The notes beneath the pieces are model-generated. The model was not told the DNA's origin and did no database searches. It saw only the letters and a list, made by a program, of their open reading frames with translations. Shown here piece by piece: positions 17,026 to 25,390 of a DNA stretch of 46,520 bases. The stretch lies in contig JAEORJ010000097.1 of NCBI GenBank assembly GCA_016840945.1, positions 1-46,520 on the forward strand, written 5' to 3'. The first letter of the stretch is position 1. Every line of letters starts with the position of its first letter. The stretch is from Candidatus Gerdarchaeota archaeon. GTDB lineage: Archaea; Asgardarchaeota; Heimdallarchaeia; JABLTI01. Made by a program: the position numbers and the translations under genes.

Positions 17026-17781
17026 ATGGTTCAAATCAAAAATTTCTGGATCCTATCAACTTCTGGGATCCCCCTCTTCCTTCTATCAGAAAAGAAAACT
17101 GAGGAAAATATACTCATTGGTGGCTTTTTTTCAGCTTTACAAATTCTGATAGATAATCTCGAAAATAGCCCTTTCAATAAAATTGAGCTTGAAAATAGAA
17201 CTTATTTCTACTACTTTAAAGAGCCTATTATCTCTGTTATAGAAACAGAAGTAACATCAGAAATCGAATCACAAGTTTGTCAAGTAACAACCCAAAAATT
17301 AGGAAAAGCCTTTCTCGAAGTCTTTCCTGAACTAGAGCATGGATTTTCAGCTGATATCTCACGTTATTCAAGATTTCGACCTCACTATGAACGTATAAGA
17401 ATAGAACTAGATGAGATGTTAAGTAAGAGTCATAAAGAATTTCTTTCGAAATATTTCGTAGAGGCAGCGAAAGATGAGAATATTCTAGGAGTAGTAATTT
17501 ATGATCTTGAAAAGGATGAGATTATCTCTCGAGACACTCCGCCAGATTGTACAGTATCAGATTTTGAAGCTTTTGGTTCAATGTTATTTGCTTTCCTAAC
17601 AAGACTTGGTAAAGAATTGAAAGCAGGTACAATCAATGAAGTGTTAATTCGAGGCCAAAAATACTGGGTAGGTGGCTTTAGGAAAGGATCATTAGCAGTG
17701 TTCATGTTATTTGATTTGAATTACTTTGGTAAAGTATTGCCTGATTTTGTTAATTCTCCTCTAGATAGCTTTGAAAAATAA
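17026..17781 (+). CDS. Longin/roadblock-like two-domain protein
   Basis: The N-terminus (ATG 17026 onward) reads like a longin domain: a strand FWILSTSGIPLFLLSE, then a helix GGFFSALQILIDNL, then strands YFYYF and ISVIETEV. A charged linker helix leads to a second alpha/beta unit (about 145-250). In it, EFLSKYFVEAAKDENILGVVIYD, a long helix and two strands (VLIRGQKYWVGGF, LAVFMLFDL) resemble a roadblock/LC7 fold. Asgard archaea carry many such domains, which in eukaryotes partner small GTPases. No GTPase is in this window. An in-frame GTG at 17008 would add six residues, but the ATG has an AAGGCGAG sequence before it. The domain calls rest on pattern only. Confidence 0.6.
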   Translation: MVQIKNFWILSTSGIPLFLLSEKKTEENILIGGFFSALQILIDNLENSPFNKIELENRTYFYYFKEPIISVIETEVTSEIESQVCQVTTQKLGKAFLEVFPELEHGFSADISRYSRFRPHYERIRIELDEMLSKSHKEFLSKYFVEAAKDENILGVVIYDLEKDEIISRDTPPDCTVSDFEAFGSMLFAFLTRLGKELKAGTINEVLIRGQKYWVGGFRKGSLAVFMLFDLNYFGKVLPDFVNSPLDSFEK

Positions 17782-17852
17782 TAAATAACGGATAAACCTC
17801 TTCTGAATTATTCATTTTTTCTTAATTAACTATTCATATTTTTCAACTTTTT

Positions 17853-18683
17853 TTATTTTGAAAGTTTGACTAGTGGATAATCTTCGATAGAGAAGATTTT
17901 TTTACAAACCGGGCAAGTTTTATTTTTCAATAACCAATTTTCTAATAACCTTCTCTCAGCCATATTCCCACAATTTGGGCAAGCAACGATCTCTTCATTT
18001 TCTAAATCAATTGGTAACCCAGAAACCATGCTCCTATTTTGTGTTGGTAATTCATCTATGAAATATACTTTAGTGATAGGGATTCGAAGATCTAAATCTT
18101 CCATTTCCTTTGAATCTCTTTTGAAAAGTTTCTTCTCTCCTCTATAATCAGCAAACATCTCATTAGAATTACTATACCCCAATTTTCTTGCTAATGAATA
18201 GGTAATAATGTTAAGTTGATTATAATCAAGAAATGGATTATTTCGCAATTCTTCAAGATGCCTATCTAAATATCTTAGAAATTCTCTTGGATTGACATCA
18301 ATGAGAGCAAATAGCGCTAATTGAAAACTATAGAGATTAAATTTATTTGTAAGATCAGTTTCTAAAAATGAAAACAAGATTTTAGTATCTTCTTCTTGAA
18401 CAGCTTTTGAAATTTCTTTCACTCGCATATAAAGTGGTCTGGAAGCTAATGCTACTATAAGACCAAAAGCTAAACCAAAAGCACTAAATGCGTATATTGG
18501 TGTTAAATTAAAGATTTTGATATCTGTTCCCAATAGACCAAGTCCGATAATAGCTAAAATTATGGAAATAGAACTGAAAACTAAGCCAATAAGAAAAGGT
18601 GTTTTAACTTGCCTAGCTATTTTTTTGAAATCAGTTTTTGAAAGAAAGGGAGATTTATTGTTAGAGTTATTGTAAAAGCTCAT
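17853..18683 (-). CDS. Two-helix membrane protein with C-terminal four-cysteine zinc finger
   Basis: Two hydrophobic segments (about 29-52 and 63-84) anchor the protein. A helical cytoplasmic region of about 140 residues follows. The C-terminus is CPNCGNMAERRLLENWLLKNKTCPVCKK, which is C-x2-C-x20-C-x2-C. This could be a zinc ribbon or a RING/U-box-like finger; the spacing and the C-terminal CPVCK are reminiscent of RING but no His ligand is present. It converges with the longin-like gene and is monocistronic. Function is not recognised. Confidence 0.65.
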   Translation of the reverse strand: MSFYNNSNNKSPFLSKTDFKKIARQVKTPFLIGLVFSSISIILAIIGLGLLGTDIKIFNLTPIYAFSAFGLAFGLIVALASRPLYMRVKEISKAVQEEDTKILFSFLETDLTNKFNLYSFQLALFALIDVNPREFLRYLDRHLEELRNNPFLDYNQLNIITYSLARKLGYSNSNEMFADYRGEKKLFKRDSKEMEDLDLRIPITKVYFIDELPTQNRSMVSGLPIDLENEEIVACPNCGNMAERRLLENWLLKNKTCPVCKKIFSIEDYPLVKLSK

Positions 18684-18793
18684 ATCTTCGTATCCCTATT
18701 CGTTTTCACTATTACATTATTTGGCCTTTTTAAATTAATAAATAATAGCTAATCTAGCTACTATCCATTATTAAACAATTTGATTTCACGACA

Positions 18794-18815
18794 AAATTCT
18801 AACCAAAAAGAATTT
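18794..18815 (+). promoter_or_regulatory. Leader hairpin/operator upstream of first solute-binding protein gene
   Basis: AAATTCT pairs with AGAATTT across the loop AACCAAAA. The element ends 36 bases before the ATG at 18852. The same loop with a different but still paired stem lies at the same distance before the second paralogue (20810-20831). It could be an inverted-repeat operator or an RNA hairpin. Confidence 0.6.
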
Positions 18816-18851
18816 AGGTTAAGCAATCAAAGTTACAATTAGGGAAGAAAA

Positions 18852-20735
18852 ATGAGAGGTACTAAAAATAAAAAACTTTGCCTATTAATCTTAATGGTTT
18901 TTGTAGTTTCAATGGTGACTACTGCACCTCGTGGTACAAAATCAGTTGCACCGTTTTTTAGTTTATCAGCTCTATCACGTGGTGGAGTAATACTTGATAT
19001 GTTTAATCTTGCTAAACAAGATTTAGCTAAAATTGGTATTAATATTGATATTCGTGTAGTTGATTGGCCGACATTTGTGGGAGAATTGATTGCCTATCAT
19101 GATTATGATCTTGTATATATGAGTCTCTCTGGTGGAGGTGTTGACCCAGACTTCACTGGGGTTTATAACGAAAACGGTTCCTTGAACCTGTTCGGCTACG
19201 ATACAAGCATGGACTGGGATGATGAACTAAATACAGGTCTTAATGAGTGGTACATGAAAGAAGGTAACTTGATCATGCCTCCCAACTCAGAAGAACGTGT
19301 ACAACACTACTGGGAATGGGAAGATTACTTGATGGACAAAATATGTCCAATGTTGCCAGCTTATACGCCAAAATCATATGTTGCTAACTGGGCTGAATTA
19401 GAAGGTTATAACTTCACTGATGGTATTCTCCAATCATGGGGTAAAATGTACTGGTCAGATTCACACACTGGTCAAACAAGTACTGATGAATTAGTTATCA
19501 CTGACGCTGCATGGTCGGAACTTAATCCATTGTTTCAAGGTGATACTGCTTCAAGATTTATTACCTCATTGGTTATGGATCCTTTGATTTGGTTTGACGC
19601 TGACATGACAATTTGGCCTCATTTGGCTGAGAGTTTTGAGTATTTAGATGATACAACAATACAAATTACTCTTAGAGAAGGTATAAAATGGGGAACAGAT
19701 ATAGATGGGAATTTTACGAATGAATATCTCGATATTGATGATGTGTATTTCACACTTTATTGTTTGAAATACTTGTCAGATGATACTGATCAATATGAAT
19801 GGATAGAAGAAATGGAAAAAATAAATGATCTCACATTAAAGATTTATGTTGATGGAAATACTACCACACCTGAAAAGGAACCATATGCCCCCTCCCTAGC
19901 AGCACTATCAACATACATATTACCAGAGCATTATTTGAATCAAACACAATTAACAAATGGCATTACCCCTGATATAAACCACTCTTCATGGACGAAATTT
20001 TCCACTTATTGTTTTGGCACCGGATTATTCAAAATTAGTAGTTTCTCAGAAGATGTTCACACAATATTAGAAGTGAGAGACGATTGTTGGCAATCAAATG
20101 ATAGTATTACTAATGATCCTAATCTATATTGGTCTTCAAGGTTTGGTTTTGGAGCAGCTTGGGATATAGCTGGTATGCACCAATTAAGGATACGAATCAT
20201 TCCTGATATACAATCTGCTCTCCTAGAATTTGAGGTTGGTAAAGTTGACATTGAAAGTGTAACAGCTTTTCCTGAGAAGATTAACGAATACACATTAAAC
20301 CCTGGGATGGATGTGCAAACAGACATCACTTTTTATTTAGGATTCTTTGGTTATAATATGCGAGAGGATAGGCAAAATATTGGTAGTCGTGAACCAAGCC
20401 CTTATGATGAGACAATCTCGAAAGGACTAGCAATAAGAAAGGCAATTAGCTATACGATTAATGTGGACCAAATTAATGCCGTGATATATGGCTCTCGGTA
20501 TGCTAGAAATCACTGGCCAATATATGCTAAACTTGGCATTTGGTGTAATCCCGATATCATAAAGTATAATTGTAATTATGAAAATGCAGCTTACTATATG
20601 TATCTTGCAGGTTATAATTTACCAGGATATTCGCCATCAGCTGATGTTAGTGCTGGTGGTTATATAATTACACTAGCATCAATTTTATTTTTAGGTAACA
20701 TTCATTATGTAATGATTAGAAAGAGAAGAGAATGA
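18852..20735 (+). CDS. Extracytoplasmic solute-binding protein family 5 (circularly permuted), copy 1
   Basis: The N-terminus is a signal peptide (KNKK then a 16-residue hydrophobic core), and the C-terminus is a transmembrane anchor (about 600-620) followed by RKRRE. Residues about 40-205 match the usual C-terminal part of SBP family 5: DLAKIGINIDIRVVDWPTF, YDLVYMSLSGGGVDPDF, and a terminal TPKSYVANWAELEGY. Residues about 215-600 match the usual N-terminal and middle part: PHLAESFEYLDDTTIQITLREGIKW, DIDDVYFTLYCLK, FGTGLFKISSF, and IRKAISYTINVDQINAVIYG. The halves are therefore in swapped order. The protein probably sits outside the membrane and binds a peptide or other solute. No permease or ATPase genes are adjacent. 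Confidence 0.85.
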   Translation: MRGTKNKKLCLLILMVFVVSMVTTAPRGTKSVAPFFSLSALSRGGVILDMFNLAKQDLAKIGINIDIRVVDWPTFVGELIAYHDYDLVYMSLSGGGVDPDFTGVYNENGSLNLFGYDTSMDWDDELNTGLNEWYMKEGNLIMPPNSEERVQHYWEWEDYLMDKICPMLPAYTPKSYVANWAELEGYNFTDGILQSWGKMYWSDSHTGQTSTDELVITDAAWSELNPLFQGDTASRFITSLVMDPLIWFDADMTIWPHLAESFEYLDDTTIQITLREGIKWGTDIDGNFTNEYLDIDDVYFTLYCLKYLSDDTDQYEWIEEMEKINDLTLKIYVDGNTTTPEKEPYAPSLAALSTYILPEHYLNQTQLTNGITPDINHSSWTKFSTYCFGTGLFKISSFSEDVHTILEVRDDCWQSNDSITNDPNLYWSSRFGFGAAWDIAGMHQLRIRIIPDIQSALLEFEVGKVDIESVTAFPEKINEYTLNPGMDVQTDITFYLGFFGYNMREDRQNIGSREPSPYDETISKGLAIRKAISYTINVDQINAVIYGSRYARNHWPIYAKLGIWCNPDIIKYNCNYENAAYYMYLAGYNLPGYSPSADVSAGGYIITLASILFLGNIHYVMIRKRRE

Positions 20736-20809
20736 AAAAAAGAAAATAAGGTTTTGCTATCCAAATAATCTAATTCAATTATAAAATCTAATAATACCTA
20801 TTCGCGACA

Positions 20810-20831
20810 AAAATCCAACCAAAAGGATTTT
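20810..20831 (+). promoter_or_regulatory. Leader hairpin/operator upstream of second solute-binding protein gene
   Basis: AAAATCC pairs with GGATTTT across the loop AACCAAAA, and the element ends 36 bases before the ATG at 20868. Loop and spacing equal those of the copy at 18794-18815. The stem sequence differs at paired positions, so pairing is kept by compensating changes. Confidence 0.6.
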
Positions 20832-20867
20832 AGATTTGTTAGTCAAATAATATTTAGGGAAGAAAAT

Positions 20868-22769
20868 ATGAGAGGTTCCAGAAGCAAAAAATTTTGTTTA
20901 TTAATTTTAATGTTTTTTGTAGTTTCAACAGTGGTTACCACTCCTCAAGAAGCGCAATCGGTTGAACCATTTTTTACCCTATCGGCTCTTTCTCGTGGTG
21001 GAATAGTAGCTGATATGTTTAATCTTGTTAAACAAAATTTAGCTCAAATAGGCATCAATATTAATATTCGTGTGGTTGATTGGTCAACGTTTATAGGAGA
21101 ATTAATTGCCTATCGTGATTTTGACATATTATATATGGATTTAGCAGGTGGTGGTGTGGACCCTGACTTTACTGGTGTCTATAATGAAAATGGTTCCTTG
21201 AACTTGTTCGGTTACGATACTTCCATGGATTGGGATGATGAACTAGGTACTGGTATTAATGAATGGTACATGAAAGAAGGTAACTTAATCATGTCTACCA
21301 ACTCAGAAGCACGTATCCAACACTACTGGGAATGGGAACAATACTTAATGGACAAAATATGCCCCTTATTGCCTACTCTTGCACCTAAATCATATGTTGC
21401 TAACTGGGCAGAATTAGAAGGCTATAACTTCACTGATGGTATACTCCAATCATGGGGGAAAATGTATTGGACTGGAGCACATCTAGGTCAAACAAGTACT
21501 GATGAATTAGTTATCACCGATGCTGCTTGGATAGATCTTAATCCATTGCATCAGAAATATGCATCATCAAGATTTATTAGCTCCGCAACAATAGATCCTT
21601 TGATTTGGTACGATGAGGACATGACAGTTTGGCCTCACTTAGCTGAAAGCTATACTATGATAAATGACACTCACCTAAGAATTACCTTAAGACAAGGTAT
21701 TAAATGGGGAACTGATCCAGACGGATTATTTACAAATGAATATCTTCATGCTGAAGATGTTTACTTCACATTATATGAATGGTCTCATTTATCAAGTGAC
21801 TATTGCGAATATAATTGGATTAAAGATATGGAAATACTTGATCAATACACACTCGATATCTTCATAGATGGTGATTCAAGTACCTATGAAAATGAACCCT
21901 ATGCACCATTCTTACCATTGCTTTCATTGAGAATTTTGCCAGAGCACTACTTGAATCAAACTCAATTATCAGATGGAGTTACTCCAGATATTACTCACCC
22001 ATCCTGGAACAAATTCTCTATCAACTGTTTCGGTACTGGTCTCTTCGAGATTAACGACTTTACAGAAGGTGTTGAAACAGTATTGGTAGTAAGAGATGAT
22101 TGTTGGTACTTAAACGAAAGCATTACAAATGACTCAGATCTACAATGGCTTACTAGGTTTGGTTTTGGAGCAGCTTGGGATATAGCTGGTATGCACCAAT
22201 TAAGGATACGAATCACCCCTAACCGACAAGCAACCCTCCAGGAATTTGAGGTTGGGAAAGTTGACATTGCAGATGTAACTGCATTCCCAGACAAGAGAGA
22301 AGAGTATACTATGGATGCTACAAAAGAGATACAATCAGACATCGCCTTTTATTTAGGATTCTTTGGTTATAATATGCGGTTGAATAGACCAAATATTGGT
22401 AGTCGTGAACCAAGCCCTTATGATGAATCAGTCTCGAAAGGATTAGCTATAAGAAAAGCTATGAATTATGCGATTAATGTGGATCAGATTAATTCAATAT
22501 TATATGGTAACCGCTATGTTAGAACCTATTGGCCAATATTTGCAAAACAAGGAATTTGGTGCAATCCAAACATCATAAAATATGATCATAACTATGAAAA
22601 TGCCATTTACTATATGCATCTGGCAGGTTATGACTTACCAGGATACTCACCATCGGTTAGTGTAAATGTAAATGGTTACCTTCTTGCAATAGCTGTGATT
22701 ATCTTGATTGGAACAATACGATATAATAAAATAAAGAAAGGTTCTGGGAAGGATAATAAGTATAATTAA
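20868..22769 (+). CDS. Extracytoplasmic solute-binding protein family 5 (circularly permuted), copy 2
   Basis: This is a close paralogue of the preceding gene with the same signal peptide, the same swapped order of the two SBP family 5 segments and the same C-terminal membrane anchor (LLAIAVIILIGTI then Lys-rich). Family blocks are again visible: IGININIRVVDWSTF, PHLAESYTMINDTHLRITLRQGIKW, HAEDVYFTLYEW, FGTGLFEINDF, and IRKAMNYAINVDQINSILYG. Differences cluster in the middle of the protein, which may change ligand preference. Some tracts are identical to copy 1 at DNA level, including a 61-base run at 22155-22215. The two genes arose by tandem duplication and each keeps its own leader hairpin. 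Confidence 0.85.
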   Translation: MRGSRSKKFCLLILMFFVVSTVVTTPQEAQSVEPFFTLSALSRGGIVADMFNLVKQNLAQIGININIRVVDWSTFIGELIAYRDFDILYMDLAGGGVDPDFTGVYNENGSLNLFGYDTSMDWDDELGTGINEWYMKEGNLIMSTNSEARIQHYWEWEQYLMDKICPLLPTLAPKSYVANWAELEGYNFTDGILQSWGKMYWTGAHLGQTSTDELVITDAAWIDLNPLHQKYASSRFISSATIDPLIWYDEDMTVWPHLAESYTMINDTHLRITLRQGIKWGTDPDGLFTNEYLHAEDVYFTLYEWSHLSSDYCEYNWIKDMEILDQYTLDIFIDGDSSTYENEPYAPFLPLLSLRILPEHYLNQTQLSDGVTPDITHPSWNKFSINCFGTGLFEINDFTEGVETVLVVRDDCWYLNESITNDSDLQWLTRFGFGAAWDIAGMHQLRIRITPNRQATLQEFEVGKVDIADVTAFPDKREEYTMDATKEIQSDIAFYLGFFGYNMRLNRPNIGSREPSPYDESVSKGLAIRKAMNYAINVDQINSILYGNRYVRTYWPIFAKQGIWCNPNIIKYDHNYENAIYYMHLAGYDLPGYSPSVSVNVNGYLLAIAVIILIGTIRYNKIKKGSGKDNKYN

Positions 22770-22888
22770 AATCAAAGATTAAAATAGAATTCATGTTGTA
22801 TCTCTATAAATGGTAACCTTAGGTAAAACGATGATTAATAACCTAATCCTTATATTTACAAGAGAGATAAAAACGATGGTTATTAGCT

Positions 22889-23806
22889 ATGAAGAAATGG
22901 CTTAAGATTACCCTTATTACTATTAGCACTATAATTATCATTTCGGGATCATTGGTAGTATTTGTGATCATCCCAGTTGTAGGAAAAAGCACTATGTTAC
23001 ACCCTGATCATGAAGCTATGTATATCTATCCCCAAGAATTAGGAATGACCTATGAAAATGTCACAATAACAACTGCTGATGGATTAGCATTAAAAGCATG
23101 GTATATTGAACCAAATAATTCATCAGACCCCAACTCAAATATTACTTTAATTGTTTTACATGGAGCAACCCATTCAAAAGCTTGGATGTTGGACCATTAT
23201 GGCGAAGGATTCTATGAGCAGAATTATCGATTATTATTCATTGATTCACGAAATAGAGGTGAATCACCGGATACAGAACTAGGATTAACTTGGGGTATTG
23301 ATGAAGTAAAGGATATTCGAGCAACAGTTGATTATGTTAAAGCTCAACCAGAGGTCAATACTTCACAAGTGTTCATCTTTGCTGAAAGCCAAGGAGCTGC
23401 AACCCTATTGTTTTATGCTGCAAAATATAATGATGTAGCTGGTATCATTGCTGATTCTTCCTGGGGTTACGGTGACTCGATGATAAAGCAAGCCTACCCA
23501 GTACGTTCAGGTTTCCCATGGATTATTTTTGGTCAAATAACAATCGCTATGATGGAAAATCATTATGGATATACTTTTGCTGATATCTCTCCTGCAGTAA
23601 ATGCAACCACTATTACAATCCCTACTTATATCATCCATGGTCTCGCAGATATTGATATCAATCCAAGTTGTTCGCAAGCAATTTACAATGCAATCCCTGG
23701 AACAGAAAAAATACTATGGCAAATACCTGGAAGAGCACATGTAGAAGGATATCTAGAAGTCAATTATTTTACAAATATCAATGCGTTCATTATTGGTTAC
23801 TTGTAA
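22889..23806 (+). CDS. Membrane-anchored alpha/beta hydrolase
   Basis: An N-terminal hydrophobic helix (about 7-30) anchors an alpha/beta-hydrolase domain of the Bem46/YfhR type. The oxyanion strand reads LIVLHGATHSK, and the nucleophile elbow is FAESQGA, with Ser in A-E-S-Q-G instead of the classical G-x-S-x-G. The acid is in HGLADIDINP and the His is in GRAHVEGY near the C-terminus. The substrate is unknown; esterase or peptidase activity is possible. It follows the second solute-binding gene by about 120 bases on the same strand and ends at a strong hairpin. Confidence 0.82.
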   Translation: MKKWLKITLITISTIIIISGSLVVFVIIPVVGKSTMLHPDHEAMYIYPQELGMTYENVTITTADGLALKAWYIEPNNSSDPNSNITLIVLHGATHSKAWMLDHYGEGFYEQNYRLLFIDSRNRGESPDTELGLTWGIDEVKDIRATVDYVKAQPEVNTSQVFIFAESQGAATLLFYAAKYNDVAGIIADSSWGYGDSMIKQAYPVRSGFPWIIFGQITIAMMENHYGYTFADISPAVNATTITIPTYIIHGLADIDINPSCSQAIYNAIPGTEKILWQIPGRAHVEGYLEVNYFTNINAFIIGYL

Positions 23807-23807
23807 G

Positions 23808-23836
23808 AATGAGTGGTTGAACTACTCATTATCATT
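23808..23836 (+). terminator. Palindromic stem-loop with T-run
   Basis: AATGAGTGGTT and AACTACTCATT form a nearly perfect stem with one G-T pair directly after the hydrolase stop. It is followed by a run of six T. Confidence 0.6.
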
Positions 23837-23858
23837 TTTTACTAAAGTTTTGGAGTTA

Positions 23859-24134
23859 CTAAGGAAAAGGCAATGTGGTGCCTTGGAAATGTGTCACGAC
23901 AATAGGGATAACAACTGCAAGAACGATAATAAAAATAATTACAGCTATAACACCAACGATCATATTAGTAGTAGTCCTTTTGCCATGGCAATCAACACAA
24001 ACCCAATTGCCACCGCCACCTTCTTCTTCAGTATACCGTTCGTAAACAGCATGATCTTTACAAATGTCTTTCTTACATTTCACACACACAAATCGACTTT
24101 CATTATCACAAAAAGCACAATGATAGGTTGTCAT
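23859..24134 (-). CDS. Small B-box-like zinc-finger membrane protein
   Basis: The N-terminal half carries zinc ligands in the order C-x2-C (CAFC), C-x2-C (CVKC), C-x2-DH (CKDH) and C-x2-C-H (CVDCH), resembling a B-box or DUF2180-like finger. A Gly-rich linker (EEEGGGG) follows. A transmembrane helix at about 58-82 is the C-terminal anchor, leaving the finger probably in the cytoplasm. It may be a protein-interaction adaptor. The start ATG at 24134 has a GAGAGG ribosome site and a TATA-like TTTATAAG upstream. Both lie in a segment that recurs at 25336. Confidence 0.72.
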   Translation of the reverse strand: MTTYHCAFCDNESRFVCVKCKKDICKDHAVYERYTEEEGGGGNWVCVDCHGKRTTTNMIVGVIAVIIFIIVLAVVIPIVVTHFQGTTLPFP

Positions 24135-24137
24135 ATT

Positions 24138-24172
24138 CCTCTCACAAGCTAATTATTGCTATTAACTTATAA
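24138..24172 (-). repeat. Promoter/leader repeat, copy 1 (functional position)
   Basis: This 35-base segment immediately upstream of the B-box gene contains its ribosome site and a TATA-like box. It matches 25336-25370 at 33 of 35 bases, in the same orientation. Confidence 0.7.
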
Positions 24173-24230
24173 ACGTAATTAATCTAAACAGAAATAAAAT
24201 AATAATAGTTTTTTTCACATTGACAACTAG

Positions 24231-25187
24231 TTACTTTAGCAAGATCTTATATTTTATTTCACATTCAGTTGCTTTTTCTTTATTACCAAATTTGTTATAG
24301 CTTATTGCTAAAAGCTTCCAAACTTCAGCAGAATCGGGTTGAAGCTCAGCTGCTTTATTGAAGAAAGATATTGCTTCTTCAATATGATTCATATTCCCTA
24401 AGGCTACACCATATTCCAGAAGGATCTCGAAATTATTAGGATGTTTAGCATTAAGATCCTTAAGTTTCATGATAGCTTCAGCAGGTTTTTCTGTAAGATT
24501 ATCAATCTTTGCTAACATAAACAATGATTCATGAAATTCAGGATTGATTACTAGAGTTTTTTCCAAAAGTTTTCTAGCGTGATCATAATCTTTTTGATCG
24601 CCATACAAACAACCCAATTTATAAAGTACATAGGCATCAGAGGGAGTTAGCTTTAATAAACGCTCAAAATATTCAATTGCTTTATCGAATTGGTTTGTTT
24701 GAACATAAACTTCAGCAGCCCCTAAAAGAGCTTTAATATTATAAAAGTCCTTTAAAAGAACACTATGAAAGTTATTCAAGGCTTTTTGATACTCACCTTG
24801 ATGTATATATAGCTTGGCCAATTCAATTCTTGCATTTATGAAATCTGGCTTAATTTTTACTATTGCTTCTAATTCCTTCATCGCTTCGGGAAATTTTTCC
24901 ATTGCACTGAGCATAGCAGCATGGTTGAATTTAGCTTCGATTAATTCAGGATTGCAAAGGTGTGCTAACTTGAAAGTTTCTGTTGCTTGGGTAAAATTCT
25001 TAGCCCAAAAATAGGTTATCCCGAGATTCATCCAAACCGCACAATTCTCCGGTTCTTCTTGGAGGATTTTCATAAAAAGAGTAATAGCTTTTTCAAATTC
25101 TTGTTTCTCAATGAGTTGAACAGTCTGTTTATATAATTTATTCAATTTAGCCTTATCAAAAGTAATATTCTGTAAGTGAAATGACAT
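24231..25187 (-). CDS. TPR-repeat protein, 318 residues
   Basis: About nine tetratricopeptide repeats cover nearly the whole protein, with the usual pattern of W/L, G/A, Y and P at the turns. Examples are AVWMNLGITYFWAKNFTQATETF, PDFINARIELAKLYIHQGEYQKALNNF and PSDAYVLYKLGCLYGDQKDYDHARKLL. There is no signal peptide, membrane segment or catalytic domain. It is a protein-interaction scaffold with an unknown partner. The region upstream (25188-25390) holds the second copy of the promoter repeat, about 150 bases from the ATG. Confidence 0.88.
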   Translation of the reverse strand: MSFHLQNITFDKAKLNKLYKQTVQLIEKQEFEKAITLFMKILQEEPENCAVWMNLGITYFWAKNFTQATETFKLAHLCNPELIEAKFNHAAMLSAMEKFPEAMKELEAIVKIKPDFINARIELAKLYIHQGEYQKALNNFHSVLLKDFYNIKALLGAAEVYVQTNQFDKAIEYFERLLKLTPSDAYVLYKLGCLYGDQKDYDHARKLLEKTLVINPEFHESLFMLAKIDNLTEKPAEAIMKLKDLNAKHPNNFEILLEYGVALGNMNHIEEAISFFNKAAELQPDSAEVWKLLAISYNKFGNKEKATECEIKYKILLK

Positions 25188-25335
25188 GCTTTTCCCTTTA
25201 CCTGTATAATTTAGTGATTTAACTTTTCATTTGTAATAACAGTTAAACTAGTTTACTAGTCTAAAAGATTAGATTATAACTATATTATTTTAACATTTGG
25301 TTGATAAAAAATCATCTAGAATAACATTTCATATA

Positions 25336-25370
25336 CCTCTCACAAGCTAATTATTTCTACTAACTTATAA
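25336..25370 (-). repeat. Promoter/leader repeat, copy 2 (orphan)
   Basis: This is 33 of 35 bases identical to 24138-24172. Like copy 1 it is followed on the minus strand by an ATG at the same spacing (25332). Here the reading frame closes after six codons with TGA. It is probably a relic of duplication, or an upstream promoter for the TPR gene. Confidence 0.7.
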
Positions 25371-25390
25371 CAGAAATTAACCCCATCCCT

